Below are positions 41,619-49,861 of a stretch of DNA of 64,000 bases, one piece after another (position 1 is the stretch's first letter; each line of letters opens with the position of its first letter). Under the pieces are notes generated by a model. It was not told the DNA's origin. It saw only the letters and a list, made by a program, of their open reading frames with translations, and did not search any database. The position numbers were made by a program, and so were the translations under genes. This DNA is from Halomonas salipaludis (lineage in GTDB: Bacteria; Pseudomonadota; Gammaproteobacteria; Pseudomonadales; Halomonadaceae): the NCBI RefSeq assembly GCF_002286975.1, contig NZ_NSKB01000011.1, forward strand, positions 1 to 64,000, in the 5' to 3' direction.

Positions 41619-41688
41619 TATTCGAAATAAACAAAAATCGCAATATTCGAAACGGGATATTGGCCTCTGGGCTGGTATGCTCAGCATA
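41619..41688. promoter_or_regulatory. Operator-like repeats between antitoxin and hsdR
   Basis: The divergent gap has a direct repeat TATTCGAAA at 41619-41627 and 41644-41652, 25 bp apart, each with a palindromic TTCGAA core. It also has an inverted repeat CAATAT-N10-ATATTG overlapping the second copy, and a near-perfect TATGCT-C-AGCATA palindrome (41676-41688) just before hsdR. These are good candidates for binding by the HTH antitoxin or the XRE protein. Confidence 0.55.
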
Positions 41689-41713
41689 GTGAATTCACCT
41701 TGGGAGCCGCGGC

Positions 41714-44700
41714 ATGGCAGGACCCGAGTACACGGATGTCGAGAAGCCCTTTATCGACCAGTTGGTCGGTCAGGGCTGGGAGTTCCTGGCCGGCTCGGTG
41801 GACGATCCCGCCGTGACCTATCGCGAGAGCTTCGCCCAGGTGGTGATGGAGCCCCTGCTGCGCGAGCGGCTGCGCGAGATCAACCTGCGTGATGGGCAGC
41901 CCTGGCTCGATGAGGCGCGCCTGGAGCAGGCCGTTGCCGCCATCACCCGGCTGCCGGCCAGCAGGGTGCTCGAGGCCAACCAGCAGGCCACCGAGCTGCT
42001 GCTGGGCGGCCTTCCGGTGGAGGGGCTCGAGGGCTGGGACGGCGGCCGCGGCCAGACCCTGCGCTACATCGACTGGGAGGAGCCCGCCAACAACGTCTTC
42101 ACGGTGGTCAATCAGTTCAAGATGAAGTGCCCGCCCGGCCACGATGGCGCCAAGGGCCACGTGATCCCGGACCTGGTGCTGTTCGTCAACGGCATCCCGC
42201 TGGTGGTGGTGGAGTGCAAGAGCCGCAGCGTGCCGGAGGGGATCAGCCAGGCGGTGGACCAGCTGCGCCGCTACCACGACCAGCGCTTCCTGGAGGGCGA
42301 GGTCGGCGAGCACGAGGGGGCGCCGGCGCTGTTCGCCACCAGCCAGTTCCTGGTGGCCAGCAACTTCGATGAGGCCCGCGTCGGCACCATCGGCGCCCGC
42401 TTCGCTCACTACCTGAGCTGGAAGACGGTGGCGCCGATGCGCGAGGCGGAGGTGGCCATCGACCTGGGGGTGGCGGATCTCTCCGCCCAGCAGCGCCTGA
42501 TCGCCGGCATGCTCACCCGGGCCAACCTGCTCGACATCATGCGCCACTACACCCTGTTCATGAACCTCGGCGGCCAGACCATCAAGCTGGTCTGCCGCTA
42601 TCAGCAGTTCCGCGGCGTCACTCGGGCCGTCGAGCGCCTGAAGAGCGGCAAGACCCGCCGCCAGGACGGCGAGGCCGACCGGCGCGGCGGCATCGTCTGG
42701 CACACCCAGGGCAGCGGCAAGAGCCTCTCCATGGTGTTCCTGGTGCGCAAGCTGCGCACCGACCCGACGCTGCGCCGCTTCAAGGTGGTGGTGATCACCG
42801 ACCGCAAGGACCTCCAGGCCCAGCTCTCCGCCACCGCCGAGCTCACCGGCGAGAGCGTCGAGAAGGCCGGCAACACCGCCCAGCTCAAAAAGCTGCTGGG
42901 CCGCGACGGCCCCGGCCTGGTGTTCGGCACCATCCAGAAGTACCGCGAACCGGATGCCGAGGGGGAGGAGGATCAGAGCGGCGAGGATGCTGGCGCCGGG
43001 CTCGACACGGGCCGCCGCGATGCCGCCGAGGCCCTCAAGAAGCCGACGCTCAGCGAGCCTTTCGAGGTGCTCAACACCAGCGAGGAGATCCTGATCCTGG
43101 TGGACGAGGCCCACCGCACCCAGGCCGGCGACCTGCACGCCAACATGATGCGTGCCCTGCCCAACGCCGCGCGCATCGGCTTCACCGGCACGCCCATCAT
43201 CATGGGCGACAAGAAGCGCACCCACGATATCTTCGGCGAGTACATCGACCGCTACACCATCAAGGAGGCGGAGCAGGACGGTGCCACGGTGCCGATCCTC
43301 TACGAGGGGCGCACCGCCAAGGGCGCGATCAGGGATGGCGCCAGCCTCGACGGCCTGTTCGAGGACTTGTTCCGCGACCACAGCAAGGAGGAGCTGGAGG
43401 CGATCAAGAAGAAGTACGCCACCAAGGGGCAGATCTTCGAGGCACCGCAGCTGATCCAGGAGAAGGCCCAGGACATCCTACGCCACTACGTCACGAACAT
43501 CCTGCCCAACGGTTACAAGGCGCAGCTGGTGGCCTACAGCCGCCGCGCGGCCCTGCGCTACTTCGAGGCCCTGGAAGCGGCCCGCGCCGAGCTGCTGGAG
43601 GAGGCGCTGACGCTCTCCCCCGAGGACAAGGCCCTGGACGACACCCAGCTGCTGACGCGCCCGCCCCGGGTCAAGGCGGCGATCCAGGCCTGGCGCTATC
43701 GCGACGTCTTGCGACAGTTGGAGTTCGCTGTGGTGTTCAGCAGCGGCAACAACGACGACGCCACCTGGGCCAAGTGGAGCGACCGCGGCGCGGTGGAGAG
43801 CCACATCAAGCGCTTCAAGAAGCCGCTGCCGCCACTGGACGGGGCAACCCCCAAGGACCCGGCCAAGCACGACCCGCTGGCCTTCCTGGTCGTCAAGAGC
43901 ATGCTGCTCACCGGCTTCGATGCCCCGATCGAGGGTGTGATGTACCTGGACCGCTCCCTGCGCGAGGCGGAGCTGCTGCAGGCCATCGCCCGGGTCAACC
44001 GCACCGGCCACGGCAAGCGCCACGGCATCGTGGTGGACTACTTCGGCGTGGCTAACCACCTCAAGGAGGCACTGGCCGCCTACAGCGAGGAGGACATCGA
44101 GGGCGCCCTGCAGAGCCTCAAGGACGAGATTCCCCTGCTGCGCGACCGGCACCTGCGGGTGGTCGATGTGCTGCGCGGCCAGGGGGTGGATGACCTCGAC
44201 GACACCGAGGAGGCGGTGCAGGCGCTCGCCGACGAGCGGGTGCGCGCCGAGTTCGCGGTCAAGCTCAAGGAGTTCAACCGCGGCCTGGACGACGTGCTGC
44301 CGCGCCCCGAGGGGCTCGAGTTCGTCAACGATGCCAAGCGGCTGGCCTACATCCACGCCTTGGCCCGCAACCGCTACAAGGACACCCCTGAGCTCGGCCG
44401 CGACATCGGCAACAAGGTGCGCAAGCTGATCGACGACTACGTGATCTCGCTCGGCATTGACCCGCGCATCCCGCCGGTGCAGCTCACCGACGCCGAGTTC
44501 GATGAGCACCTCGGCCGCCAGGTGGGGGACCGGGCCAAGGCTTCGGAGATGGAGCATGCCGTTCGTGCCCACACTCGCAAACACCTGGACGAGGACCCGG
44601 TGAAGTACGGCCGGCTCAGCGAGCGCCTGGAGGAGCTGCTGGAGCAGCTAGATGGCCAGTGGGCCGAGCAGGTGGAGGCGCTCAAGACCCTGATCCAGCA

Positions 44701-45055
44701 GTTGCGCGACGGCGCCCGGGTGGAGGGGGAGGAGATCCCCGAGATGCCGGCCCACGCCGAGCCCTTCTGGCGGGAGCTGGTGGCCAGCAGCGGCCTTGCC
44801 GTGGAGGAGCTAGACGAGGCCAGCGCCCAGAAGCTGCTCGAGGCCACCGAGGAGCTGGTCGGGCTGATCCAGCAGGAGATCGCCATCCCCGACTTCTGGA
44901 AGCCCTCCCACATCCCGGACCAGGAGGCGCTGCGCCAACATATCTTTTCCAGGCTGATGATCAAGCGGCTCGTGCCCTTCGACCAGGCCAGCGAGGTGGC
45001 CCAGCGACTGCTCGATCTCGCCCGCAGCAATCACGACAAGCTGGTGAATGCATGA
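41714..45055 (+). CDS. hsdR: Type I restriction enzyme endonuclease subunit HsdR
   Basis: HsdR translocates and cuts unmethylated DNA in the type I complex. The N-terminal nuclease has IPDLVLFVNGIPLVVVECKS (Asp153, Glu167, Lys169). The SF2 motor follows with Walker A TQGSGKS (331-337), VDEAHRTQ near 455 and GFTGTPI. The 1113-residue length is in the HsdR range. It is separated from hsdM and hsdS by four accessory genes and a toxin-antitoxin pair, and has its own promoter region. Its stop overlaps the metallopeptidase ATG. Confidence 0.95.
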   Translation: MAGPEYTDVEKPFIDQLVGQGWEFLAGSVDDPAVTYRESFAQVVMEPLLRERLREINLRDGQPWLDEARLEQAVAAITRLPASRVLEANQQATELLLGGLPVEGLEGWDGGRGQTLRYIDWEEPANNVFTVVNQFKMKCPPGHDGAKGHVIPDLVLFVNGIPLVVVECKSRSVPEGISQAVDQLRRYHDQRFLEGEVGEHEGAPALFATSQFLVASNFDEARVGTIGARFAHYLSWKTVAPMREAEVAIDLGVADLSAQQRLIAGMLTRANLLDIMRHYTLFMNLGGQTIKLVCRYQQFRGVTRAVERLKSGKTRRQDGEADRRGGIVWHTQGSGKSLSMVFLVRKLRTDPTLRRFKVVVITDRKDLQAQLSATAELTGESVEKAGNTAQLKKLLGRDGPGLVFGTIQKYREPDAEGEEDQSGEDAGAGLDTGRRDAAEALKKPTLSEPFEVLNTSEEILILVDEAHRTQAGDLHANMMRALPNAARIGFTGTPIIMGDKKRTHDIFGEYIDRYTIKEAEQDGATVPILYEGRTAKGAIRDGASLDGLFEDLFRDHSKEELEAIKKKYATKGQIFEAPQLIQEKAQDILRHYVTNILPNGYKAQLVAYSRRAALRYFEALEAARAELLEEALTLSPEDKALDDTQLLTRPPRVKAAIQAWRYRDVLRQLEFAVVFSSGNNDDATWAKWSDRGAVESHIKRFKKPLPPLDGATPKDPAKHDPLAFLVVKSMLLTGFDAPIEGVMYLDRSLREAELLQAIARVNRTGHGKRHGIVVDYFGVANHLKEALAAYSEEDIEGALQSLKDEIPLLRDRHLRVVDVLRGQGVDDLDDTEEAVQALADERVRAEFAVKLKEFNRGLDDVLPRPEGLEFVNDAKRLAYIHALARNRYKDTPELGRDIGNKVRKLIDDYVISLGIDPRIPPVQLTDAEFDEHLGRQVGDRAKASEMEHAVRAHTRKHLDEDPVKYGRLSERLEELLEQLDGQWAEQVEALKTLIQQLRDGARVEGEEIPEMPAHAEPFWRELVASSGLAVEELDEASAQKLLEATEELVGLIQQEIAIPDFWKPSHIPDQEALRQHIFSRLMIKRLVPFDQASEVAQRLLDLARSNHDKLVNA

Positions 45056-45753
45056 CACAGCTCGCCGTTGACGATCTGACCCTGGAGGTGCGCGAGAGCT
45101 CGCGCCGCAAGACCCTCGAGATCACCGTGGAACGCGACGGCGAGCTAGTCATCGCCGCGCCACGTGGCACCGACGAGCGGCTCCTGCGCGACTTCGTGAT
45201 TGAAAAGCGGTTGTGGATCTACCAGAAGCTTGCCGAGAAGGCCGAGCGCCGCCGCCGGCTGCCGCGCAAGGAGTACATCAACGGCGAGGGCTTCCTCTAC
45301 CTGGGGCGCAGCTACCGGCTCAAGCGCGTGCCCTCGGAGGCCCAGGACACCCCACTCAAGCTCGTCGCCGGGCGCTTCCAGCTGCGGGAGGATGCGCTTC
45401 CCGACGCCCGTGAGCACTTCGTTCGCTGGTACAGCGCCCGCGCCAGCGACTGGCTCGCCGCCAGGGTGAGGGAGCACGCCCGGCGAATGGGCGTCGAGCC
45501 CGCCGGAGTGAAGGTCCAGGACCTGGGCTACCGCTGGGGCTCATGCGGCAAGGGCAACCGGGTTTACTTCCACTGGAAGACCATCCTGCTGCCCCGGCAC
45601 ATCGCCGAGTACGTAGTCGTCCACGAGCTCGTTCACCTGCACGAACCTCACCACACCCCGGCCTTCTGGCGCCGCCTGGAGCGGGCCATGCCGGACTATG
45701 AGCAGCGCAAGGCCTGGCTCGCCCGAAACGGGATCGAGGTGGAGGGGGTCTAA
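45052..45753 (+). CDS. YgjP/DUF45-type M48-like metallopeptidase
   Basis: The 233-residue protein has the zinc motif HELVHLHEPHH (H191, E192, H195, with a further His) and upstream LGYRWGSCGKGNRVYFHW, the YgjP/SprT-like signature. Genes of this family often follow hsdR in type I loci, where their role is not established; control of HsdR levels is one idea. The 4-nt ATGA overlap with hsdR means coupled translation. Confidence 0.85.
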   Translation: MTQLAVDDLTLEVRESSRRKTLEITVERDGELVIAAPRGTDERLLRDFVIEKRLWIYQKLAEKAERRRRLPRKEYINGEGFLYLGRSYRLKRVPSEAQDTPLKLVAGRFQLREDALPDAREHFVRWYSARASDWLAARVREHARRMGVEPAGVKVQDLGYRWGSCGKGNRVYFHWKTILLPRHIAEYVVVHELVHLHEPHHTPAFWRRLERAMPDYEQRKAWLARNGIEVEGV

Positions 45754-45886
45754 TTGTGATCTCTCGACCGTTACGATGAGGGACGCCTCACGGGAGCATC
45801 GTCAAAAATAACCGTCAACTCGGCACGTACATCTTCTCAAGGCTTGGAGACTCCGGGAATCCTGGCACAGTCCAAGCTCGCGAAAG

Positions 45887-46138
45887 CTACTCATCGACTC
45901 CCAGTGGCTGAAGCAGCTCCACGATATCCACGCCCAGCCCATTCGCAATCCGCTCCAGGCCATCGACGCTGATATTGGTCACACAGCGCTCCAGCTGTGA
46001 AATGTAGGTACGGTGAAAGTCTGCCAGCTCAGCCATCTGCTCCTGGCTCAACCCCCGCTCGCGGCGAAGTCGCTTCAGGTTCGCTGAAATCCGCTGCCGC
46101 GCGGTACAGGTAGGTGGTGAAGGCATGGTGTCGGTCAT
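45887..46138 (-). CDS. XRE-family helix-turn-helix regulator
   Basis: The 83-residue protein is one Cro/CI-type HTH: ISANLKRLRRERGLSQEQMAELADFHRTYISQLERCVTNISVDGLERIANGLGVDIVELL. Size and domain match controller (C) proteins of restriction systems, which delay nuclease expression after transfer. TCTAC boxes at a 15-bp period lie just upstream and could be its operator. Its target could be its own promoter, hsdR or the membrane-protein genes next to it. Confidence 0.82.
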   Translation of the reverse strand: MTDTMPSPPTCTARQRISANLKRLRRERGLSQEQMAELADFHRTYISQLERCVTNISVDGLERIANGLGVDIVELLQPLGVDE

Positions 46139-46152
46139 GCCGGGATACTGAC

Positions 46153-46190
46153 CCTCTACTCCCCATGCATCTACAGACTAACCATCTACT
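46153..46190. promoter_or_regulatory. Three 15-bp-spaced TCTAC boxes
   Basis: TCTAC occurs at 46155-46159, 46170-46174 and 46185-46189, exactly 15 bp apart, directly upstream of the XRE gene and before the membrane-protein genes. Regular spacing suggests cooperative binding by a small HTH dimer. Confidence 0.45.
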
Positions 46191-46310
46191 GCTTATGAAT
46201 CTCATTGTGCTAGCCTATGGGATAGGGTAACTCCATGCCTCTTGACCCTTGGCGCACCGCTACAGCTTTTCCAGGTCAGAGGCAGTCTTCATCAGCTGGG
46301 AGATAGCATA

Positions 46311-46610
46311 GTGACGGAAAATGTTGTAATAGCAATATTTTATTCTTTAATCTTTTTGCTACTTTTCTGGAGGGTTAAAGTAAACAACCACACTAGCCGC
46401 ACTCTAATAGTGAGCTTTATTTTTGTAATAGGAGTTCTGCTTGCAGCGCTAACTGCCACTGGATTCCTTATTTGGCTTCTATATACCATTGCCGACATCC
46501 CAAGTTCTGAACCTGTCACAATGGGGTTTGCATCTCTAATACTGGCGGCCTTGATTCAAGCCTGGAGGTGGAGTATATCTATTATAAAAGCCACCCAAAA
46601 AGACTCCTAA
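46311..46610 (+). CDS. Small three-helix membrane protein, unknown
   Basis: From the GTG at 46311 (GGGAGA upstream) this is a 99-residue protein with three likely transmembrane helices (about 3-20, 31-55 and 68-88) and a short basic tail. I recognise no family. The sequence is far AT-richer than the restriction genes, pointing to separate acquisition. It is followed one base later by another membrane protein, so the two probably work together. Confidence 0.6.
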   Translation: MTENVVIAIFYSLIFLLLFWRVKVNNHTSRTLIVSFIFVIGVLLAALTATGFLIWLLYTIADIPSSEPVTMGFASLILAALIQAWRWSISIIKATQKDS

Positions 46611-46611
46611 A

Positions 46612-47235
46612 ATGTCACAAAAGGCACAGGGAATGAAAAGACAAATATACTTTACAACAGAGCTCCTTGATAAGTGTGACTGGCATTTGAATAATGGAGA
46701 ACGGAAATGTTTCACCCCCTTTGGAGAAGTCATAGAGGACCAGAGTGGAGAGTTATGGCTGTTGATGGGAAATGGAGCACGCAATGAAAAGCTCCACGTC
46801 ATAGAAGAGAATGGATCTTTGCTAGTAGGCGCCCCGCGCTCCAGGGTGTACAGCTCGTTATTGCCAAAAGTTGAGTACGACACCTTCCTTGATGAAGTTG
46901 TGGACTGGATTAAAATATATAAATATCTTATATTTTTCGTCTATGTGGCAGCATGGGCGGTAGAACTTTTATCCGTGTCCAGGTTAGTATCCGCCGCAAT
47001 CTCTTTTCTGGCAATACTAGTTGCTGTGCACATGGAAATGGGAGGAAAATCACTTTCCTCATTTATAAAATCCTGCGCATTCGCCTCTTTCATTTACATT
47101 GCAATATTATTCGTAATAACGTTTATTTTCGGTGTTTTGTTTATCACTCTGGCAGGCATGGGAATCATCTACATCAGTGAAGCTACAGAATTCCTCGTAG
47201 GGGATAGATCTATCCTGGATTTTTTTAATCGTTAA
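46612..47235 (+). CDS. Membrane protein with cytosolic N-terminal domain, unknown
   Basis: The 207-residue protein has a soluble ~100-residue N-terminal part (LWLLMGNGARNEKLHVIEENGSLLVG) followed by hydrophobic helices at about 105-145 and 152-190. No family is recognised. It begins one base after the preceding stop. AT-rich composition and position beside an XRE regulator in a defence-rich island make a membrane-acting phage-defence role possible, but nothing in the sequence proves it. Confidence 0.6.
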   Translation: MSQKAQGMKRQIYFTTELLDKCDWHLNNGERKCFTPFGEVIEDQSGELWLLMGNGARNEKLHVIEENGSLLVGAPRSRVYSSLLPKVEYDTFLDEVVDWIKIYKYLIFFVYVAAWAVELLSVSRLVSAAISFLAILVAVHMEMGGKSLSSFIKSCAFASFIYIAILFVITFIFGVLFITLAGMGIIYISEATEFLVGDRSILDFFNR

Positions 47236-47391
47236 AGGGGCGAAAGGGCTGACATACTACAGATAACACCTGAGCATCTCAAAAACTTCGGTACATCCCG
47301 AATGTGATAAATACTCCGCTAACAGTGGATAATTTCTATAGGCGATTTGATCATCCGGGATCCTACAACTAACAATAGGGGGAGCCACACG

Positions 47392-47745
47392 ATGACGCCA
47401 AAGGAAATACAGGCACAAATCCTGAATCATTGGTGGACACAGCACCGCAGGCAGGCATCGAAACTGGGCCCGGAGCAAAATCAGCGACAGTCGATGGCTC
47501 TTGCCCGGATAACACGGTCGGAGATGGACAGCCTGATAGCGATCGGTCTGGACGAGCGGACGGCGTGGAGCGAGGCGTCACGCCTGGCGCTGGTGCCGCC
47601 GCCGACATCCGAGGACATCGCAGCAGACCCCGACCAGATGCCGACGCCTGAGCCCACCGCCCCTGACTTCAGTAAAAACCGCATCTTCACTGCGGAGATG
47701 GCCGAGCAGGCCCGGGCCAGGCTCAAGCGTATGCTGGGCCAGTAA
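47392..47745 (+). CDS. Hypothetical protein of the satellite core
   Basis: A 117-residue charged protein starts at ATG 47392 with an AGGGGGAG ribosome site. The N-terminal half is helical (MTPKEIQAQILNHWWTQHRRQASKLG). A Pro-rich linker (PPPTSEDIAADPDQMPTPEPTAP) leads to a short C-terminal helix. No family is recognised. It converges with the terminase small subunit. Confidence 0.6.
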   Translation: MTPKEIQAQILNHWWTQHRRQASKLGPEQNQRQSMALARITRSEMDSLIAIGLDERTAWSEASRLALVPPPTSEDIAADPDQMPTPEPTAPDFSKNRIFTAEMAEQARARLKRMLGQ

Positions 47746-47767
47746 TACCGCGGAGCCTGCCCTGACG

Positions 47768-48538
47768 TCAGTCCTCGTTCGGTAACAAGCTCTGCTCCTC
47801 CCGCTTGCCGCCTGTGGCGATGGCCTTCACCAGCGCTGTCAGTGAGTCGTCCTCCTTGATCCCGAGGTTCAGCTTGGCGTCCAGCATCCCAAGGTGCTTG
47901 GCGACGTTCTCCAGGGCCTTCGCCTGATCCTGAGTTTTGATCTCCATACCATCCTTGGTGGTCTTGAGCCCGGCGTACAGGGCACGCGCCTGGGGGCCGA
48001 GCCGGCGGGTGTCGGCCACAAACACGATGGCATCGCCTTCTCCGTCGCACTTCGGGCAGTCTGGATGCGGATCAGCGCTGCGGAGATAGCCGTAGCCTCC
48101 ATCGTTGCTGGGCGCCTTGCGCGGCGTGCCGGCGGCCTCGGACTGGCGACAGGCTTCCTGCCACTCCTCCTCGTCGACCCACTGGTAGCGGTGATCATCG
48201 CCATAGCAATAGCGGCAGGCGCAGCGCCGATGCTGCACCAGCTCGTTGACGTCGGCAGTGGCGATCTCCCACCAGCGCCTCACGACAGTTTCTGCGTCGA
48301 TCTCCAATCGGTGGGCGATCTCGGCCTGGCGCTCGCGGATGTAGGCGTCCACCTTCGGATTCCCGACAATCTCGCAGCCTGAGCGATATGGATCCTTTGC
48401 CTTGCCGCCGGCACGCCGATAGGCGGGTCCAGCTTTACCGTCGACCAAGTACTCGTCAGCGACGCGTTTCTGGAAGTCGGTGAGGTCATTTTCGTTCTTC
48501 TTCGTGGGGTTGGGCGCTCGCTGGGTTAAATCCTTCAT
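47768..48538 (-). CDS. Phage terminase small subunit (TerS)
   Basis: The N-terminal third matches the Terminase_2 family: LTDFQKRVADEYLVDGKAGPAYRRAGGKAKDPYRSGCEIVGNPKVDAYIRERQ. This is a DNA-binding HTH followed by a helix. A zinc-binding insertion with CRYC and CPKC lies in the middle, and the C-terminal helical part has NVAKHLGMLDAKLNLG. TerS recognises the packaging site and recruits the large terminase. No large subunit is present, so it may redirect a helper phage's packaging machine, as known for several satellites. Confidence 0.82.
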   Translation of the reverse strand: MKDLTQRAPNPTKKNENDLTDFQKRVADEYLVDGKAGPAYRRAGGKAKDPYRSGCEIVGNPKVDAYIRERQAEIAHRLEIDAETVVRRWWEIATADVNELVQHRRCACRYCYGDDHRYQWVDEEEWQEACRQSEAAGTPRKAPSNDGGYGYLRSADPHPDCPKCDGEGDAIVFVADTRRLGPQARALYAGLKTTKDGMEIKTQDQAKALENVAKHLGMLDAKLNLGIKEDDSLTALVKAIATGGKREEQSLLPNED

Positions 48539-48554
48539 GGCGGTGTCCTCAAGT

Positions 48555-49031
48555 TCAGGCGGCGGGTGGTGGGCAGTCGATAATGGCGTTGACCATGCCC
48601 TGCAGGTTGGTCAGGCGAATGCAGACATAAGCGGCCAAGGGCCCGTGCAGTCCCTCCCTGATCTCCTCCAAGGCAGCCAGACAACCCACCAGGGCCTCGT
48701 GGTCGGGTGCCCCCTGCAGGGTGGCCAGCACCTCCTCGGCTTCAGCGGTCCCGGCTCTCATGGCGCGCAGGTTGGCCAGCAGGCGGCGAGCCTCGGTGAT
48801 GGCGTTATCCACGGCGGAGACCTCCTCCAGCAGGCCCGTCGAGTCACTTAGTGTGCCTGGGCCTCGGTACTGCCGCCGGGCCTCCTCGCCAACGGCAACG
48901 AGTTCTCCTCGCAAGGACAGACACCAGCCTCCGCAGCGCCCACAGGCGCCGCAACGCTCGTGCTGCAGCACCATGCCGGTTTTGCGCTCTGACGCCGGCA
49001 CCGTGTGCCCACCGCACGGGCACCCCTTCAT
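48555..49031 (-). CDS. Cys-rich small protein, unknown
   Basis: The first 40 residues contain CPCGGH and CGACGRCGGWC, enough for one or two zinc knuckles. The remainder is helical. It may bind nucleic acid, but I recognise no family. It starts in the stop of the upstream gene (ATGA) and lies 16 bp before the terminase gene, so it belongs to the same operon. Confidence 0.6.
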   Translation of the reverse strand: MKGCPCGGHTVPASERKTGMVLQHERCGACGRCGGWCLSLRGELVAVGEEARRQYRGPGTLSDSTGLLEEVSAVDNAITEARRLLANLRAMRAGTAEAEEVLATLQGAPDHEALVGCLAALEEIREGLHGPLAAYVCIRLTNLQGMVNAIIDCPPPAA

Positions 49032-49273
49032 GTCGGCACCAGCGTGTAGGTCTGGCGGGCGGGATCGTATCCCAGCACCAGAAAGCCCTTGTCCACCAGC
49101 TCGATAGCTGCGTCGATGGCTTCCTCATCGGGTAAGTCCTGGCCAATACCAGTTTTCTTCAGGCATTCGCCCACGATCAGGCGCAGCGCCTTCTGGCTGC
49201 CGGGACTCAAATCCTCCGCCCCTTCCTTGGGCCAGGATGTGCGATGCGCTTTCGGTGATGAGGCGCGCGCCAT
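49028..49273 (-). CDS. Small hypothetical protein, first gene of the TerS operon
   Basis: The 81-residue protein (MARASSPKAHRTSW...) has a basic N-terminus and a compact helical C-terminal part (ALRLIVGECLKKTGIGQDLPDEEAIDAAIELVDKGFLVLGYD) that could be a small winged helix. No family is recognised. Start ATG 49273 is preceded by AAGGG. The five iterons lie just upstream and may control it. Confidence 0.6.
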   Translation of the reverse strand: MARASSPKAHRTSWPKEGAEDLSPGSQKALRLIVGECLKKTGIGQDLPDEEAIDAAIELVDKGFLVLGYDPARQTYTLVPT

Positions 49274-49340
49274 GTTCAACCCTTTTTTACCCCTCAACTG
49301 CAACCCCATAGCTGCACCTCCTACCTGGTAACTTATCTGT

Positions 49341-49481
49341 GTAGTCCTCAGGCATACCGAGGAAATGGCAAAAACCGCTTTCTCGGTAGTCCTGAGGCTT
49401 ACCGTCGGTAGTCCTGAAGAATACCGAGGACGCTTTCTCCGTAGTCCTGAGGCTTACCGTCGGTAGTCCTGAGGAATACCG
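49341..49481. repeat. Five phased 19-bp palindromic iterons
   Basis: Five copies of GTAGTCCTGAGGNNTACCG start at 49341, 49386, 49408, 49441 and 49463. Start-to-start distances are 45, 22, 33 and 22 bp, close to whole helical turns. In four copies a CG or CC precedes the unit, so that CGGTA and TACCG ends form an inverted repeat around a CCTGAGG centre. All lie in one orientation next to a winged-helix gene. They look like replication iterons or repressor operators. Confidence 0.8.
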
Positions 49482-49498
49482 AGATATTGAAACCACGA

Positions 49499-49861
49499 TC
49501 ATGCCTTCCAACTCATGTAGCACTTGGGTGCGATGGACTTATCGATGCTCTCCACCACCTCGTTGGTGAGTGCGTAGACGGTCGCGTGCTTGGTTTTCCG
49601 GTTGAAGGTGCCCTTCTCGAGGACCACAATGAAACCACGATCCAGCAGCTCGGCAAGCGCTCGCTCAGCAAGCTTCTGTCCGACATCAAGTCGGCGCATC
49701 ACCTCGCGGACGCTCATGTAAATGCGGTTGTCCCGGTTGTACAGCGCCCGGAACTCCACCAGTAGCGCCCTTGCCGCCAGGCACAGTGATCGATAAGCGG
49801 GGCTCTCCAGTTCATGCCGGTAGAGCCGGACGTGAGGCTTGTCCTGTCTCCCTCTAGGCAT
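49499..49861 (-). CDS. Winged-helix protein, possible replication initiator
   Basis: The 120-residue protein has VRLYRHELESPAYRSLCLAARALLVEFRALYNRDNRIYMSVREVMRRLDVGQKLAERALAELLDRGFIVV, a winged helix-turn-helix like those in phage and plasmid replication or regulatory proteins. A short tail follows. It ends 18 bp before the iterons, the usual neighbourhood of an iteron-binding initiator. It is small for a full Rep and shows no helicase or primase motif, so an iteron-binding regulator is equally possible. Confidence 0.65.
   Translation of the reverse strand: MPRGRQDKPHVRLYRHELESPAYRSLCLAARALLVEFRALYNRDNRIYMSVREVMRRLDVGQKLAERALAELLDRGFIVVLEKGTFNRKTKHATVYALTNEVVESIDKSIAPKCYMSWKA

Noticed and set aside
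47768-48538. Complete prophage because of the terminase gene
   Set aside because: No large terminase, portal, capsid, tail or lysis gene occurs between the att sites, so the element is satellite-like and not a full prophage.
49341-49481. CRISPR-like repeats
   Set aside because: Units are palindromic, spacing is irregular (3 to 26 bp between units) and no cas genes are present. Phased iterons explain the pattern better.
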